Notes: generated by a model from the letters alone, not told the origin. A DNA stretch of 64,000 bases from an uncultured Christensenella sp. (GCA_910585705.1 CAJUER010000001.1:619384-683383), one strand, 5' to 3'. Positions 1 through 8,506 are shown, counted from the first letter of the stretch. A program made the numbers and translations.

Positions 1-4
1 GACA

Positions 5-505
5 ATGAAACAGCTTGCTTACGGCACAAAAAAAATCGTCAAGCTGTTCGGTTATAAAAACGAGCTTGTGGAAAATGTCACAAAAGCCTTACATACCGTA
101 CCAGAAATGTTAAAGCCGCTTAAAAGAAGCATACGCGCCTCTTCCCTTTCAGGGAATATTCCCGCGTTCGTGCAGGTTGACTTCGATGAAATCAGCGGCG
201 GCAAATATGACTGGAAAAACGTTAAAGAGATTATTATAAAAGAATGCGGCTGGGTTGCGCCGGAAGATTCGGGAAAAGGACTGCACACAAGCTGTAAAAT
301 AGAAAAGTGCAAGGAATTTTCGCAGTTTTCAAGATTTTATAATATGCGTTCGACTATGATTCCGTTCAGCGCGATTGAAATTTCTTTGGCGAGCCGCGAC
401 AAAAACGTCACGCGCGAGCAAGCGGTTTACGAGATAGAAAACACGCTCGGATTTTCGCTTGAAGAACTGCCCGAATGTGATATTATGAAGGAATTTTTAA
501 AGTAA
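5..505 (+). CDS. Unidentified protein, probably the C-terminal part of a longer gene
   Basis: The reading frame is already open at the window edge and no ribosome-binding site is visible before the first ATG, so the 166 residues are probably the C-terminal part of a larger protein. I do not recognise the family with confidence. Visible features are a Cys pair in a TSCKIEKCKEF context (around residues 95-105), an RFYNMRST stretch, and a C-terminal motif containing GFSLEELPEC. The Cys pair and basic residues would suit a nucleotide- or metal-handling enzyme such as a PP-loop ATPase, but this is a guess. The stop codon touches the start of the flavodoxin/ferredoxin gene, so the two are co-transcribed and may be redox partners. 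Confidence 0.6.
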   Translation: MKQLAYGTKKIVKLFGYKNELVENVTKALHTVPEMLKPLKRSIRASSLSGNIPAFVQVDFDEISGGKYDWKNVKEIIIKECGWVAPEDSGKGLHTSCKIEKCKEFSQFSRFYNMRSTMIPFSAIEISLASRDKNVTREQAVYEIENTLGFSLEELPECDIMKEFLK

Positions 506-1197
506 TGAACGCGGTTCTATATTTTTCGTGTTCCGGTCAAAGCAAATGCGTTGCGGACGATTTGGCTAAAAGGCTTGATTGGGAATTATTTGAAACTAAG
601 GACGCGCAGGGCTGTTACGAAAGCGTTGCGGTTGTGTTCCCCGTGCATTGCCAAAGCTATCCCGCACCGCTGAAAAGCTTTTTTAAAAATCTGTGTGCGG
701 ACAACGTTGCGCTTATTGCAACTTACGGCAGGGCGCATCACGGAAACGCAATTTACGAGGCAACAAAGCTTTTAAAATGCCCCGTTACCGCCGCCGCATA
801 TCTGCCTGCAAAGCATGCTTATTCCGATTCGGGCGATACCGTTTTCGTGCCAGAACAGTTAGTTAAAATATTGCGGGAAAGCAAAAAAGGCGATGCTTGC
901 GCGAATATTCCCAAGCTGCGGAAAACGCCTTTCGCCGCAATTTTTCCTGCGACACGAAGCAGAGCGATTATCAAAATAAAAATGAACGGCAACTGCACAA
1001 AGTGCAATACTTGCGGCAACGTATGCCCCGTGAACGCGATTGCTTTCGGAAAGCCTTCCTCCAAATGCATTAGATGTTTGAAATGCGTTTACGAGTGCCC
1101 CAAAAACGCTCTTTACACAAAAAAAAGCACGGCTTTAAGAATATATCTTAAAAAACCGCGATTTGATAAAATTTTAATTTATACATCGAAAGGATAA
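505..1197 (+). CDS. EFR1-type ferredoxin (flavodoxin-like domain plus two 4Fe-4S clusters)
   Basis: The 230-residue protein starts with a flavodoxin-like fold (YFSCSGQSK phosphate loop near residue 6). It ends with two bacterial-type 4Fe-4S motifs, CTKCNTCGNVCP and CIRCLKCVYECP (about residues 165-205). This layout is that of the EFR1 family, small electron carriers of strict anaerobes; the partner enzyme is unknown. The ATG overlaps the upstream stop (TAATG), so translation is coupled to the preceding gene, the likely redox partner. The 3' end overlaps the convergent yigZ gene by 19 bases. The C-terminus after the second cluster is basic (LRIYLKKPRF). Confidence 0.85.
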   Translation: MNAVLYFSCSGQSKCVADDLAKRLDWELFETKDAQGCYESVAVVFPVHCQSYPAPLKSFFKNLCADNVALIATYGRAHHGNAIYEATKLLKCPVTAAAYLPAKHAYSDSGDTVFVPEQLVKILRESKKGDACANIPKLRKTPFAAIFPATRSRAIIKIKMNGNCTKCNTCGNVCPVNAIAFGKPSSKCIRCLKCVYECPKNALYTKKSTALRIYLKKPRFDKILIYTSKG

Positions 1198-1808
1198 AAG
1201 TATTCCTTGATTTTGCGAATTTTAACCCTGCCGCAAAGGCGGTTTAGAAGGGCTTTGTTCAAGTCCTCTTCCTCACTCTTTTTTACGGCTACGATAAATA
1301 TAACTTCGTTTGAGTAGTCGGCGTTCAATACGCTTGCGCCCGTTTCCGCAAAAAGGCGCATAGCCGAATCAACGTCTGTGTATGCAACGGTATAACTGCT
1401 TTCCGAGCAGTTTTCGTAAAGCACTTTTTCCGCCGCGTCGAGATTTTCCGCCGCGCACGAAGAATAAGCGCGGACAAGTCCGCCTGCGCCCAGCTTAATG
1501 CCGCCGAAATAGCGAGTGACAACCACCGCCGTTTCAAAAAGTTTTTTGTTTTTTATAACTTCGAGAATTGGCATACCTGCGGTGCCCTGCGGTTCGCCGT
1601 CATCCGAAAAACGCGGAAAATTACCGACACGGTCGTAAATATACGCGTGGCAGTTATGCGTTGCGTCGCGGTATTTAGCGGAAATTTCCGCAATGAACGC
1701 GCTCGCCTCCTCCTCGCAGGAAACATGCCGCGAAGTTGTGATAAAGCGCGATTTTTCTATTACTTTTTCCGTAACGGTTTCACCGCGCAGGGAACGATAG
1801 CTAACCAC
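1179..1808 (-). CDS. yigZ: YigZ/IMPACT family protein
   Basis: The 209-residue protein has the family hallmarks: KSRFITT near the N-terminus, THNCHAY, FSDDGEPQGTAGMPIL and VTRYFGGIKLGAGGLVRAY. Bacterial YigZ proteins are about 200-215 residues with an N-terminal IMPACT domain and a C-terminal DUF1949 domain, and this one fits. The molecular role is not settled; the eukaryotic relative IMPACT binds Gcn1 and regulates translation. The start is a GTG directly after the tyrS stop codon with no good Shine-Dalgarno sequence, so translation probably depends on coupling to tyrS. Confidence 0.9.
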   Translation of the reverse strand: MVSYRSLRGETVTEKVIEKSRFITTSRHVSCEEEASAFIAEISAKYRDATHNCHAYIYDRVGNFPRFSDDGEPQGTAGMPILEVIKNKKLFETAVVVTRYFGGIKLGAGGLVRAYSSCAAENLDAAEKVLYENCSESSYTVAYTDVDSAMRLFAETGASVLNADYSNEVIFIVAVKKSEEEDLNKALLNRLCGRVKIRKIKEYFYPFDV

Positions 1809-2999
1809 TTAATTCAAAATCACTTTGACGTGAACTTTTTTGCCTTTATGGATAACGTCGCCGCTTTTTACGGGCGCGTTAATATCCGTAACCTTGCTTT
1901 CGTTTAACGAAACTCCGCCCTGCTGAATAAGCCTTCTCGCTTCGCCGTTTGACGCGCAAATACCTGCCGCCACGAGTACGGGTATAACGGTGGCGTTGTC
2001 AACCGTGATTTGCTTTTCGGGCAAATTTCCGCCGCCGCCGAAAGCCGCGCGAGCCTGCGACTGTGCTTCTTCCGCGTTCTTTTCGCCGTGAACAAGTTTT
2101 GTAAGCTCGTATGCAAGCACTTCCTTTGCAACGTTCATCCGCTCGTCCATATGCTCGGTGAGCTTATTGATTTCCGCAAGAGGTAAAAACGTAAGCAGTT
2201 TTAAGCACTTGCCAGTATCCGCGTCGTCAATGTTTCGCCAATACTGATAGAACTCGTAGGGGCTTGTTTTGCTTTCGTCAAGCCACACCGCGCCCTTTTC
2301 CGTTTTGCCCATCTTCTTGCCTTCGCTTGTGGTCAAAAGCGTGAAAGTCATTGCGTAAGCGGGCTTTTTTTCTTTAACCCTTATAAGGTTTGCGCCCGCA
2401 AGAATATTCGACCACTGGTCGTCGCCGCCCAGCTCCAGCTCGCACCCGTAATTTTTGTAAAGGTGCAAAAAGTCGTAGCCCTGCATAGGCATATAGTTAA
2501 ATTCAAGGAACGAAAGACCGCGCTCCAAACGCGTCTCGAAGCACTTTGCCCGCAACATTTCATTGACGGAAAAATGAACGCCCACTTCGCGGATAAAATC
2601 CATATAGTTGAGCTTTAAAAGCCAGTCGGCATTGTTGACAATGACTGCGCCGTTCGCGCCCTCGAAGCTGATGAACTTAGACATCTGCTTTTTAAAGCAC
2701 TCGACGTGATAGTCTATCGTTTCGCGCGTCATCATTTTTCGCATATCGGTTTTACCGGTGGGGTCGCCTATCATCGCCGTGCCGCCGCCGATTAAAATTA
2801 TGGGTTTATGCCCTGCGTCCTGCATATGCTTCATTGCGATAAGTTGCATAAAGTGACCGACGTGCAAGCTGTCCGCCGTCGGATCGAAACCCGTGTAAAA
2901 AGTTACGCTTTTCTCGCCGAGAAGTCTATACAAATCTTCCTCGTATACGGTTTGTTTTACAAAGCCCCTCGCCCTGAGGGTATCCATTACGTTTGACAT
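1809..2999 (-). CDS. tyrS: Tyrosyl-tRNA synthetase
   Basis: A class I synthetase of 396 residues that attaches tyrosine to tRNA-Tyr. The HIGH-type motif is LHVGHF (about residue 45) and the KMSKS-type motif is KMGKT (about residue 230). Tyrosine-site elements GYDFLHL and GGDDQWSNI are present, and an S4 RNA-binding domain (NGEARRLIQQGGVSLN) closes the protein. Length and order match the bacterial TyrZ/TyrS subclass with C-terminal S4. A consensus vegetative promoter lies just upstream and no T-box leader is seen. yigZ follows without a gap, so the two form an operon. Confidence 0.97.
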   Translation of the reverse strand: MSNVMDTLRARGFVKQTVYEEDLYRLLGEKSVTFYTGFDPTADSLHVGHFMQLIAMKHMQDAGHKPIILIGGGTAMIGDPTGKTDMRKMMTRETIDYHVECFKKQMSKFISFEGANGAVIVNNADWLLKLNYMDFIREVGVHFSVNEMLRAKCFETRLERGLSFLEFNYMPMQGYDFLHLYKNYGCELELGGDDQWSNILAGANLIRVKEKKPAYAMTFTLLTTSEGKKMGKTEKGAVWLDESKTSPYEFYQYWRNIDDADTGKCLKLLTFLPLAEINKLTEHMDERMNVAKEVLAYELTKLVHGEKNAEEAQSQARAAFGGGGNLPEKQITVDNATVIPVLVAAGICASNGEARRLIQQGGVSLNESKVTDINAPVKSGDVIHKGKKVHVKVILN

Positions 3000-3018
3000 A
3001 AAAACTCCTTATACTTAA

Positions 3019-3047
3019 AGTTTATCACTTGCGAAAAAATTTTGCAA
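3019..3047 (-). promoter_or_regulatory. Vegetative promoter of tyrS
   Basis: On the minus strand TTGCAA (3047-3042), a 17-bp spacer and TAAACT (3024-3019) lie about 20 bases before the tyrS start, which has an AAGGAG ribosome-binding site. The -35 element overlaps the T-run of the sigK terminator. Confidence 0.65.
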
Positions 3048-3079
3048 TAAAAAAAGCGGCTTACCCGCAGATAAACCGC
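3047..3079 (-). terminator. Rho-independent terminator of sigK
   Basis: An 8-bp stem (3056-3063 with 3072-3079, one G-U pair) is followed on the minus strand by a run of seven T, shortly after the sigK stop codon. Confidence 0.8.
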
Positions 3080-3120
3080 CCGTTTAAAATTAAAAAATAA
3101 AAAACGTAAAAATCAACCGT

Positions 3121-3825
3121 TCAGTCGGTGAAAAAATCTTCCTTACGCAAATTCTCACGCGCCTTTTCTATGGCGCGTTTTTCTATGCGCGATATGTAAG
3201 AGCGTGAAATACCAAGTTTTTTAGCGACTTCGCGCTGGGGCAGCGACACGCCGTCTTCGAGTCCGTAGCGGAATGAGAGAATTTCAAACTCGCGTTCCGA
3301 TAAAAATTTTTTTAAAAACACAACGAACTTCTCACGCTGGATACTTTTTTCCACCTGCGCGAAAACACTGTCCTCCTTTTCGGCGAGCAGGTCAATAAGA
3401 GTAAGCTCGTTGCCGTCCTTATCCACGCCGACGGGGTCGGACAATGATACGTTGTTCTTGTGTTTTTTGCCCGCCCGTAAAAGCATAAGAATTTCATTCT
3501 CTATACACCGCGCGGTATAAGTTGCAAGCTGGGTTCCTTTGCCGTCCTGAAAGGTATTTATCGCCTTGATAAGCCCTATCGAGCCAACCGATAGAAGGTC
3601 TTCGGTTTCGGCGGCGCCCGTGTATTTTTTGACGATATGCGCGACAAGGCGCATATTGTGACGGATTAAAATATCTTTCGCCTGTTTATCACCCTGACGG
3701 GCGAGAGCGAGATACTTTTTTTCCTCTTCAGGTGAGAGAGGCTTGGGGAACGTGCCTTTGCTTTGCACCATTCCCGTAAACAAAAATACTTTGCCGAAAA
3801 GCAGGCTTATAAGATCAAAAAACAT
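3121..3825 (-). CDS. sigK: Sporulation sigma factor SigK (late mother-cell sigma)
   Basis: A 234-residue sigma-70 family factor that directs late mother-cell transcription, including coat genes. Region 2 contains HNMRLVAHIVKKY, LLSVGSIGLIKAI and TYTARCIENEILM; region 4 contains REVAKKLGISRSYISRIEKR. The SRSYISRIEKRA and LVAHIVKK versions match SigK rather than SigE. The first 20 residues are hydrophobic, like the pro-sequence of SigK that is removed by SpoIVFB, so this is probably made as pro-SigK. The gene is in one piece, with no skin-like interruption. It follows the Bax-inhibitor gene with no terminator between, and has its own unusual control region. Confidence 0.93.
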   Translation of the reverse strand: MFFDLISLLFGKVFLFTGMVQSKGTFPKPLSPEEEKKYLALARQGDKQAKDILIRHNMRLVAHIVKKYTGAAETEDLLSVGSIGLIKAINTFQDGKGTQLATYTARCIENEILMLLRAGKKHKNNVSLSDPVGVDKDGNELTLIDLLAEKEDSVFAQVEKSIQREKFVVFLKKFLSEREFEILSFRYGLEDGVSLPQREVAKKLGISRSYISRIEKRAIEKARENLRKEDFFTD

Positions 3826-3871
3826 ACACTATTCCTTTCGGGGCAAACGCCCTTAAAATAGTGTATGTTTT
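3819..3871 (-). repeat. 15-bp inverted repeat spanning the sigK -10 element and start codon
   Basis: Perfect 15-bp arms at 3819-3833 and 3857-3871 enclose a small inner hairpin (GGGC-GUUU-GCCC in the RNA). The promoter-proximal arm contains the sigma-E -10 element. The other arm contains the sigK ATG (3825-3823), and the Shine-Dalgarno GAAAGG (3839-3834) lies in the loop next to it. A transcript entering from upstream would hide the start codon in a stem. A transcript starting near 3853 would lack the 5' arm. Confidence 0.85.
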
Positions 3872-3896
3872 CGACAGTTTGTACTATTCTTCGACA
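3860..3896 (-). promoter_or_regulatory. Sigma-E-type promoter of sigK with two Spo0A boxes
   Basis: On the minus strand ATA (3887-3885), a 17-bp spacer and CATACACT (3867-3860) match the published sigma-E consensus (ATA, 16-18 bp, CATACAnT). Two exact copies of the Spo0A box TGTCGAA lie at 3876-3870 (inside the spacer) and 3896-3890 (just upstream of -35), exactly 20 bp apart within two similar 14-bp repeats. SigE-driven sigK transcription is established in Bacillus; direct Spo0A control here is inferred. Confidence 0.7.
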
Positions 3897-3916
3897 ATCT
3901 GTATTTTACCGTTTTT

Positions 3917-4690
3917 TTAATCTCGGTGAAAAAGCGCCGCTATGCGCACGATAAGCTCGAGAATTTCTATATACATATAAATGAGCGTTGTAACCAGCGA
4001 AAAAGCGGCATACCACTCATACTTCTTTTCCGCGCCTGTCTGCACTAAGCTGTCAATGTTGGACAAATCCCAGAAAAGCATAACCGTAGCCCAGATTATG
4101 CAAAGAACGCTTATTCCTAATTGTATCCAGAAATAGGTTCCCGAAAGCATCGGTACAAAAAGGGAAACGACCCATACCGCAAGCTGAATTACTACGAGGC
4201 TTACCGTTATTACTATAAGTCCGCGAACAAAAGCGCTGCTTATTCTTTTTTTAAAAACATAATTGACGATAAGCGAAGCAAGCAAAACAAGCCCCGTACC
4301 CGCAAGCGCGGCAAATGCGGCGCCCGGCAAGATATAATCGACGCAAAGTGCCAATAAGCCGAGAACCCCGCCCTCGATAATAACGTAGATAAAGCCGAGT
4401 ACTTTTGCCGTAGTCGGGACAAAAGAAATAATAAGCGCCATTACAATCAACGGAATAAAGCTTACTAAGGTAGCTATTAAAAGCGCGATAAATATTCTGT
4501 CCAAAGCTTCGTAACCCAAAAACCAAACGGTCAGAAATTCCGTTAAAAGCGCGGTTACAATCGTAATTGCGGCGAATACAGCCGATTTAGTATACACGCC
4601 CGCATAAGTTGCCGTGCCGGCGTTTTCTTCTGTTTCAAAGCCCGAAAACCTTTTTGACAAACGCCTTGTCATAGGATTGCCCAGTTGCAT
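3917..4690 (-). CDS. Bax inhibitor-1/YccA family membrane protein
   Basis: A 257-residue protein with about seven hydrophobic segments after a 30-residue cytoplasmic N-terminus. The C-terminal half has the family features WDLSNID and YEWYAAFSLVTTLIYMYIEIL, seen in the prokaryotic BI-1 subgroup with an N-terminal extension. Relatives such as BsYetJ are pH-sensitive calcium leak channels; the function here is not known. The start has a GAGGTG ribosome-binding site. It lies 15 bases downstream of the ABC exporter pair and 91 bases upstream of sigK with no terminator, so it may be the last gene of the exporter operon and read into sigK. Confidence 0.85.
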   Translation of the reverse strand: MQLGNPMTRRLSKRFSGFETEENAGTATYAGVYTKSAVFAAITIVTALLTEFLTVWFLGYEALDRIFIALLIATLVSFIPLIVMALIISFVPTTAKVLGFIYVIIEGGVLGLLALCVDYILPGAAFAALAGTGLVLLASLIVNYVFKKRISSAFVRGLIVITVSLVVIQLAVWVVSLFVPMLSGTYFWIQLGISVLCIIWATVMLFWDLSNIDSLVQTGAEKKYEWYAAFSLVTTLIYMYIEILELIVRIAALFHRD

Positions 4691-4705
4691 TTTACACCTC
4701 GAAAA

Positions 4706-6631
4706 TTAATCTAATTCAAACGCGCCCGTATACAGCTGATAATATTTGCCTTTCTCGGCTATAAGCTGTTCGTGGTCGCCGCGCTCGATAATTTCACCCT
4801 GTTCCAAAACCATTATCGCATGGCTGTTACGCACTGTGGAAAGACGGTGTGCGATAACGAATACCGTTCTGCCTTCCATAAGTTTATCCATACCCTTTTC
4901 TATAAGTTTTTCCGTTCGGGTATCGATTGACGAAGTCGCCTCGTCCAAAATCAGTACGGGACATTCCGAAACCATTGCTCGCGCAATCGAAAGCAGCTGC
5001 CTTTGCCCCTGCGAAAGGTTTGCTCCGTCCCCCTTTATAACCGTCTGATAGCCTTCAGGCAAATGCGTTATAAAGAAGTCTGCATTTGCAAGGCGTGCCG
5101 CGTTTATACACTCTTCGTCCGTTGCGTTAAGTCTGCCGTAGCGGATATTGTCCATAACCGTACCTGTAAACAGGTGCGTATCCTGCAAGACGACGCCGAG
5201 CGACTTCCTTAAATCGTCCTTTTTTATACTTCTTATATCGAGTCCGTCGTATGTGATTTCACCCGACTGTATATCGTAGAACCTGTTTATAAGGTTGGTT
5301 ATCGTCGTCTTACCTGCACCCGTAGAACCGACAAACGCGATTTTTTGTCCGGGTTTCGCATACAAACTGATATTTTTCAGAATAACTTTTTCTTCGGTAT
5401 AGCCGAAAGTTACGTCGTTAAAGCGAATGTCGCCCTTCAACGGTATATACTCGAAGCCGTTTTCTACGGGTTTTTTCCAAGCCCATTTGCCTTCTTCGTG
5501 TTCACCGTAAGTCAGCGTAATATCGCCGCCTTTATCCTCAGGCTCGGTATCGACCATTTCAAAGATACGTTCCGCACCGGCAAGCGCCATAACTATGGCG
5601 TTGAACTGTTGCGTAACCTGCTGTATGGGCATATTGAACTGCCTTGAAAAAGCGAGAAACGATACGAGCATACCCGCGCAGGTAGCGATATCGCTTCCCT
5701 TTACGGCAAGGAAACCCGAAAGCAACAGATTGCTGTGCCCCGTGACCATTATAACGAAGCCGACTACTGCAACGAGAACATATTGAAGATAGCCCAGATT
5801 GTTGTTTATAGGTCCCAAAACGAACGCGAAGCTGTTGGCTTTATAGCCTACGTCGTTGAGTTCGTCGTTCAACTTTTTAAACTGCTCTTTTGCCTTTTTC
5901 TCGTGGCAAAAAACCTTTATTACTTTCTGTCCTTCGGTCATTTCTTCAACGTAGCCGTTAAGTTTACCGATAGCGGTCTGCTGTTTGAGGAAATAATTTG
6001 CCGACTGACTGCCTATTCTCTTTATGACCAAAACCATTATTATGAGCACGAAGAAAATTACGAGCATTAGAGTGAAGCTGTAAATCACCATAAAAGTGAT
6101 TACGAAAATCACTGTAAGCGCTGACGAGATGAGCTGCGGTATCGTCTGCGACAGAAGCTGGCGCATAGTATCGATATCGTTTGTATAAAGGCTCATTAAA
6201 TCGCCGTGAGTATGCGTATCGAAATATTTCAAAGGCAGGCTTTGCATCTTTATAAACATTTCGTCGCGCATTTTCTTCAACGTGCCCTGCGCTATATACA
6301 TCATAATGCGGTTGTACGCAAACGACGAAAGACCGCCCGAAACGTAAACGCAGGCAATAATTATAACGTTTGTATAAATGGGCTTCATTCCGTTGGGAAC
6401 GCCGTTCATAAGCTCCGTTACAATCGGCGCGAAGAAAGACGCGCCTATCGCCGTTGCCCCTGCCGATAAAAGCACGAAAAGCACGACGAAAGCGGTTGCC
6501 ACCTTATATCGGGAAAAGCAATAGCTTAAAAGTCTTTTAAGCGTTTTTACGGGATTTTTCGCTCCGCCTTCGGTTGCCCCGACGTTTGCCGTGAGATCGC
6601 CCTTAGGAGGCATTTTTGAATGTCTACTCAT
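4706..6631 (-). CDS. ABC exporter half-transporter with intact ATP site (second subunit)
   Basis: A 641-residue fusion of a six-helix type IV exporter domain (about residues 40-340) and an ATPase domain (about 390-630). The ATPase motifs are canonical: Walker A GSTGAGKTT, signature LSQGQRQ, Walker B LILDEATSS with the catalytic Glu, and H-loop IAHRLST. An insertion after residue 365 is rich in charged residues and Trp. The ATG overlaps the stop of the upstream half-transporter by four bases and has a strong GGAGGTG site, so the pair forms a heterodimer. The substrate is unknown; BmrCD/TM287-288-like drug or lipid exporters are the nearest recalled architecture. Confidence 0.93.
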   Translation of the reverse strand: MSRHSKMPPKGDLTANVGATEGGAKNPVKTLKRLLSYCFSRYKVATAFVVLFVLLSAGATAIGASFFAPIVTELMNGVPNGMKPIYTNVIIIACVYVSGGLSSFAYNRIMMYIAQGTLKKMRDEMFIKMQSLPLKYFDTHTHGDLMSLYTNDIDTMRQLLSQTIPQLISSALTVIFVITFMVIYSFTLMLVIFFVLIIMVLVIKRIGSQSANYFLKQQTAIGKLNGYVEEMTEGQKVIKVFCHEKKAKEQFKKLNDELNDVGYKANSFAFVLGPINNNLGYLQYVLVAVVGFVIMVTGHSNLLLSGFLAVKGSDIATCAGMLVSFLAFSRQFNMPIQQVTQQFNAIVMALAGAERIFEMVDTEPEDKGGDITLTYGEHEEGKWAWKKPVENGFEYIPLKGDIRFNDVTFGYTEEKVILKNISLYAKPGQKIAFVGSTGAGKTTITNLINRFYDIQSGEITYDGLDIRSIKKDDLRKSLGVVLQDTHLFTGTVMDNIRYGRLNATDEECINAARLANADFFITHLPEGYQTVIKGDGANLSQGQRQLLSIARAMVSECPVLILDEATSSIDTRTEKLIEKGMDKLMEGRTVFVIAHRLSTVRNSHAIMVLEQGEIIERGDHEQLIAEKGKYYQLYTGAFELD

Positions 6632-8418
6632 TTACGCGCACCTCCCGTCTTTCCGCTTTTTGTTTCATCTTTTCCGCTCATCTGCGATTCATAGACTTCG
6701 CGGTAAATTTCACTCGATTTCAAAAGTTCTTCATGCTTGCCGACTGCGGAAATTTTGCCGTCGTCAAGTACGATTATTTTATCCGCATCCTGAACGGAAG
6801 CGATACGCTGTGCAATTATTATTTTAGTTATTTCGGGAGCGTATTTCGCAAGCGAACCGCGTATCGAGGCGTCAGTCTTGGTGTCCACCGCAGACGTGGA
6901 ATCGTCGAAAATTATTACTGCGGGCTTTTTGAGAAGCGCGCGGGCGATACAAAGCCTCTGCTTCTGGCCGCCCGAAACGTTTACGCCGCCCTGACCCAAA
7001 TCGTAATCGAAACCATTGGGAAGCGCGTCGATAAATTCTTCGGCGCACGCCTGCCTCGCCGCAAGGCGCAAATCCTCGTCCGTAGCGTTCTCGTCGCCCC
7101 AGCGGAGATTTTCCGCAACGGTACCCGAAAACAGCACGTTCTTTTGCAACACCATTGCAACCTTGTTGCGCAGAGTGTCCATATCATACTCACGCACGTC
7201 TACGCCGCCCACTTTTACGCTGCCGGCCGAAACGTCGTAAAGTCTTGGAATGAGCGAAACAAGCGAAGTTTTTCCCGAACCGGTAGCGCCGATTACTCCT
7301 ACGGTTTCGCCCGAATCGATTTTCAGATTTACTTCGGATAAAACATTTACGTCCGATTTCTGCGAGTATGCAAAATTAACGTTCTCGAACTCGATCGAGC
7401 CGTCTTTGATTTCATAAACGGGATTAACGGGTTTGGGCAAAGTCGTCTTTTCGTTGAGAATTTCGCAAATTCTTTCAATACTTCCCCTCGACATCGAAAT
7501 AAAGTTTATGCACATTGCGACCATAATTACGCCCGAAAGAATCTGCATAGCGTAAATATTCAGGGTCTGTAAATCTGCCGCGCCGACGTTGCCGACAATG
7601 TTGCCGACCGCCATATTCGAGCCGAGCGTAAGTACGATTATAATTACCGCATACATTACTATGCTTACGCAGGGCATTAAAAACGTGAGTATACTTTCGG
7701 CTTTGACGGAGTACTTATAAACCTCCGCCGTAGCGTTCTGCATTTTCTCGATTTCCCTGTCCTCGCGCACATAAGATTTAACTACGCGGATCGCCGTTAA
7801 ATCTTCCTGTACAACCGAATTAAGTTTATCGTACTTTTTAAACATTATTTTAAAGTACGGTATTACCTTGAACATACAGAAGAATACTATAAGTCCTAAT
7901 AATATTGCGCCGCCGACGAATATCAGCGCCATTTTCGGTTCGATTAAACACGTCATAACTACCGACGAGACAAACAGAACTGGGGCGCGCACCAACATTC
8001 TTATTACCATCTGATAAGCATTCTGGACGTTGGTAACGTCGGTAGTCACGCGCGTTATAAGACTTGAAGTGGAAAAATTATCTATATTTGCAAACGAATA
8101 CGACTGGATATTGTTGTACATATCCTCGCGCAGGTTGTGAGCAAATCCGCAGGACGCCTTAGACGCAAGTTTGCCGCCCATAACGCCGCAGAACAGCGCA
8201 AACAGAGCGCAGACAACCATCAACACGGAACAGATGATTATCTTTTTCGTATTGACGCTGTAATTTGCAATGCTTGAAAGATTTTGCAATTCGCCGATTA
8301 TAAAAGTCATAAGGTACGGAATTACTATTTCCATAGCCGCTTCGCCGACCATAACTATCGGACAGAGAATGGAAGAAGCCTTGTATTCCCTTACGCTTTT
8401 TAAAAGTGTTCTTATCAC
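6628..8418 (-). CDS. ABC exporter half-transporter with degenerate ATP site (first subunit)
   Basis: A 596-residue membrane-ATPase fusion, the partner of the following gene. Walker A is GATGSGKTS and the signature is VSGGQKQR. Walker B reads IIFDDSTSA, with Asp in place of the catalytic Glu, and the H-loop reads IAQRIAS, with Gln in place of His. This combination marks the non-hydrolysing site of asymmetric heterodimeric exporters such as TM287/288. The start is GTG with a GGAGGG ribosome-binding site six bases away. A consensus promoter lies about 60-90 bases upstream, making this the first gene of the exporter operon. Confidence 0.92.
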   Translation of the reverse strand: MIRTLLKSVREYKASSILCPIVMVGEAAMEIVIPYLMTFIIGELQNLSSIANYSVNTKKIIICSVLMVVCALFALFCGVMGGKLASKASCGFAHNLREDMYNNIQSYSFANIDNFSTSSLITRVTTDVTNVQNAYQMVIRMLVRAPVLFVSSVVMTCLIEPKMALIFVGGAILLGLIVFFCMFKVIPYFKIMFKKYDKLNSVVQEDLTAIRVVKSYVREDREIEKMQNATAEVYKYSVKAESILTFLMPCVSIVMYAVIIIVLTLGSNMAVGNIVGNVGAADLQTLNIYAMQILSGVIMVAMCINFISMSRGSIERICEILNEKTTLPKPVNPVYEIKDGSIEFENVNFAYSQKSDVNVLSEVNLKIDSGETVGVIGATGSGKTSLVSLIPRLYDVSAGSVKVGGVDVREYDMDTLRNKVAMVLQKNVLFSGTVAENLRWGDENATDEDLRLAARQACAEEFIDALPNGFDYDLGQGGVNVSGGQKQRLCIARALLKKPAVIIFDDSTSAVDTKTDASIRGSLAKYAPEITKIIIAQRIASVQDADKIIVLDDGKISAVGKHEELLKSSEIYREVYESQMSGKDETKSGKTGGARK

Positions 8419-8477
8419 TGCCTACCCTCCTTTTTCAATTTAATCTATATATTTCCAAATTAAGTAAAATCTAAGTT

Positions 8478-8506
8478 ATTATAAAATCAAATAAATTTTA
8501 TGTCAA
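8478..8506 (-). promoter_or_regulatory. Vegetative promoter of the ABC exporter operon
   Basis: TTGACA (8506-8501), 17-bp spacer and TATAAT (8483-8478) on the minus strand: both hexamers match the sigma-A consensus exactly. The leader to the GTG start is about 53 bases and AT-rich. Confidence 0.8.

Noticed and set aside
6616..7341. 241-codon plus-strand ORF opposite the ABC exporter gene.
   Set aside because: Antisense of ATPase motifs with no own signals.
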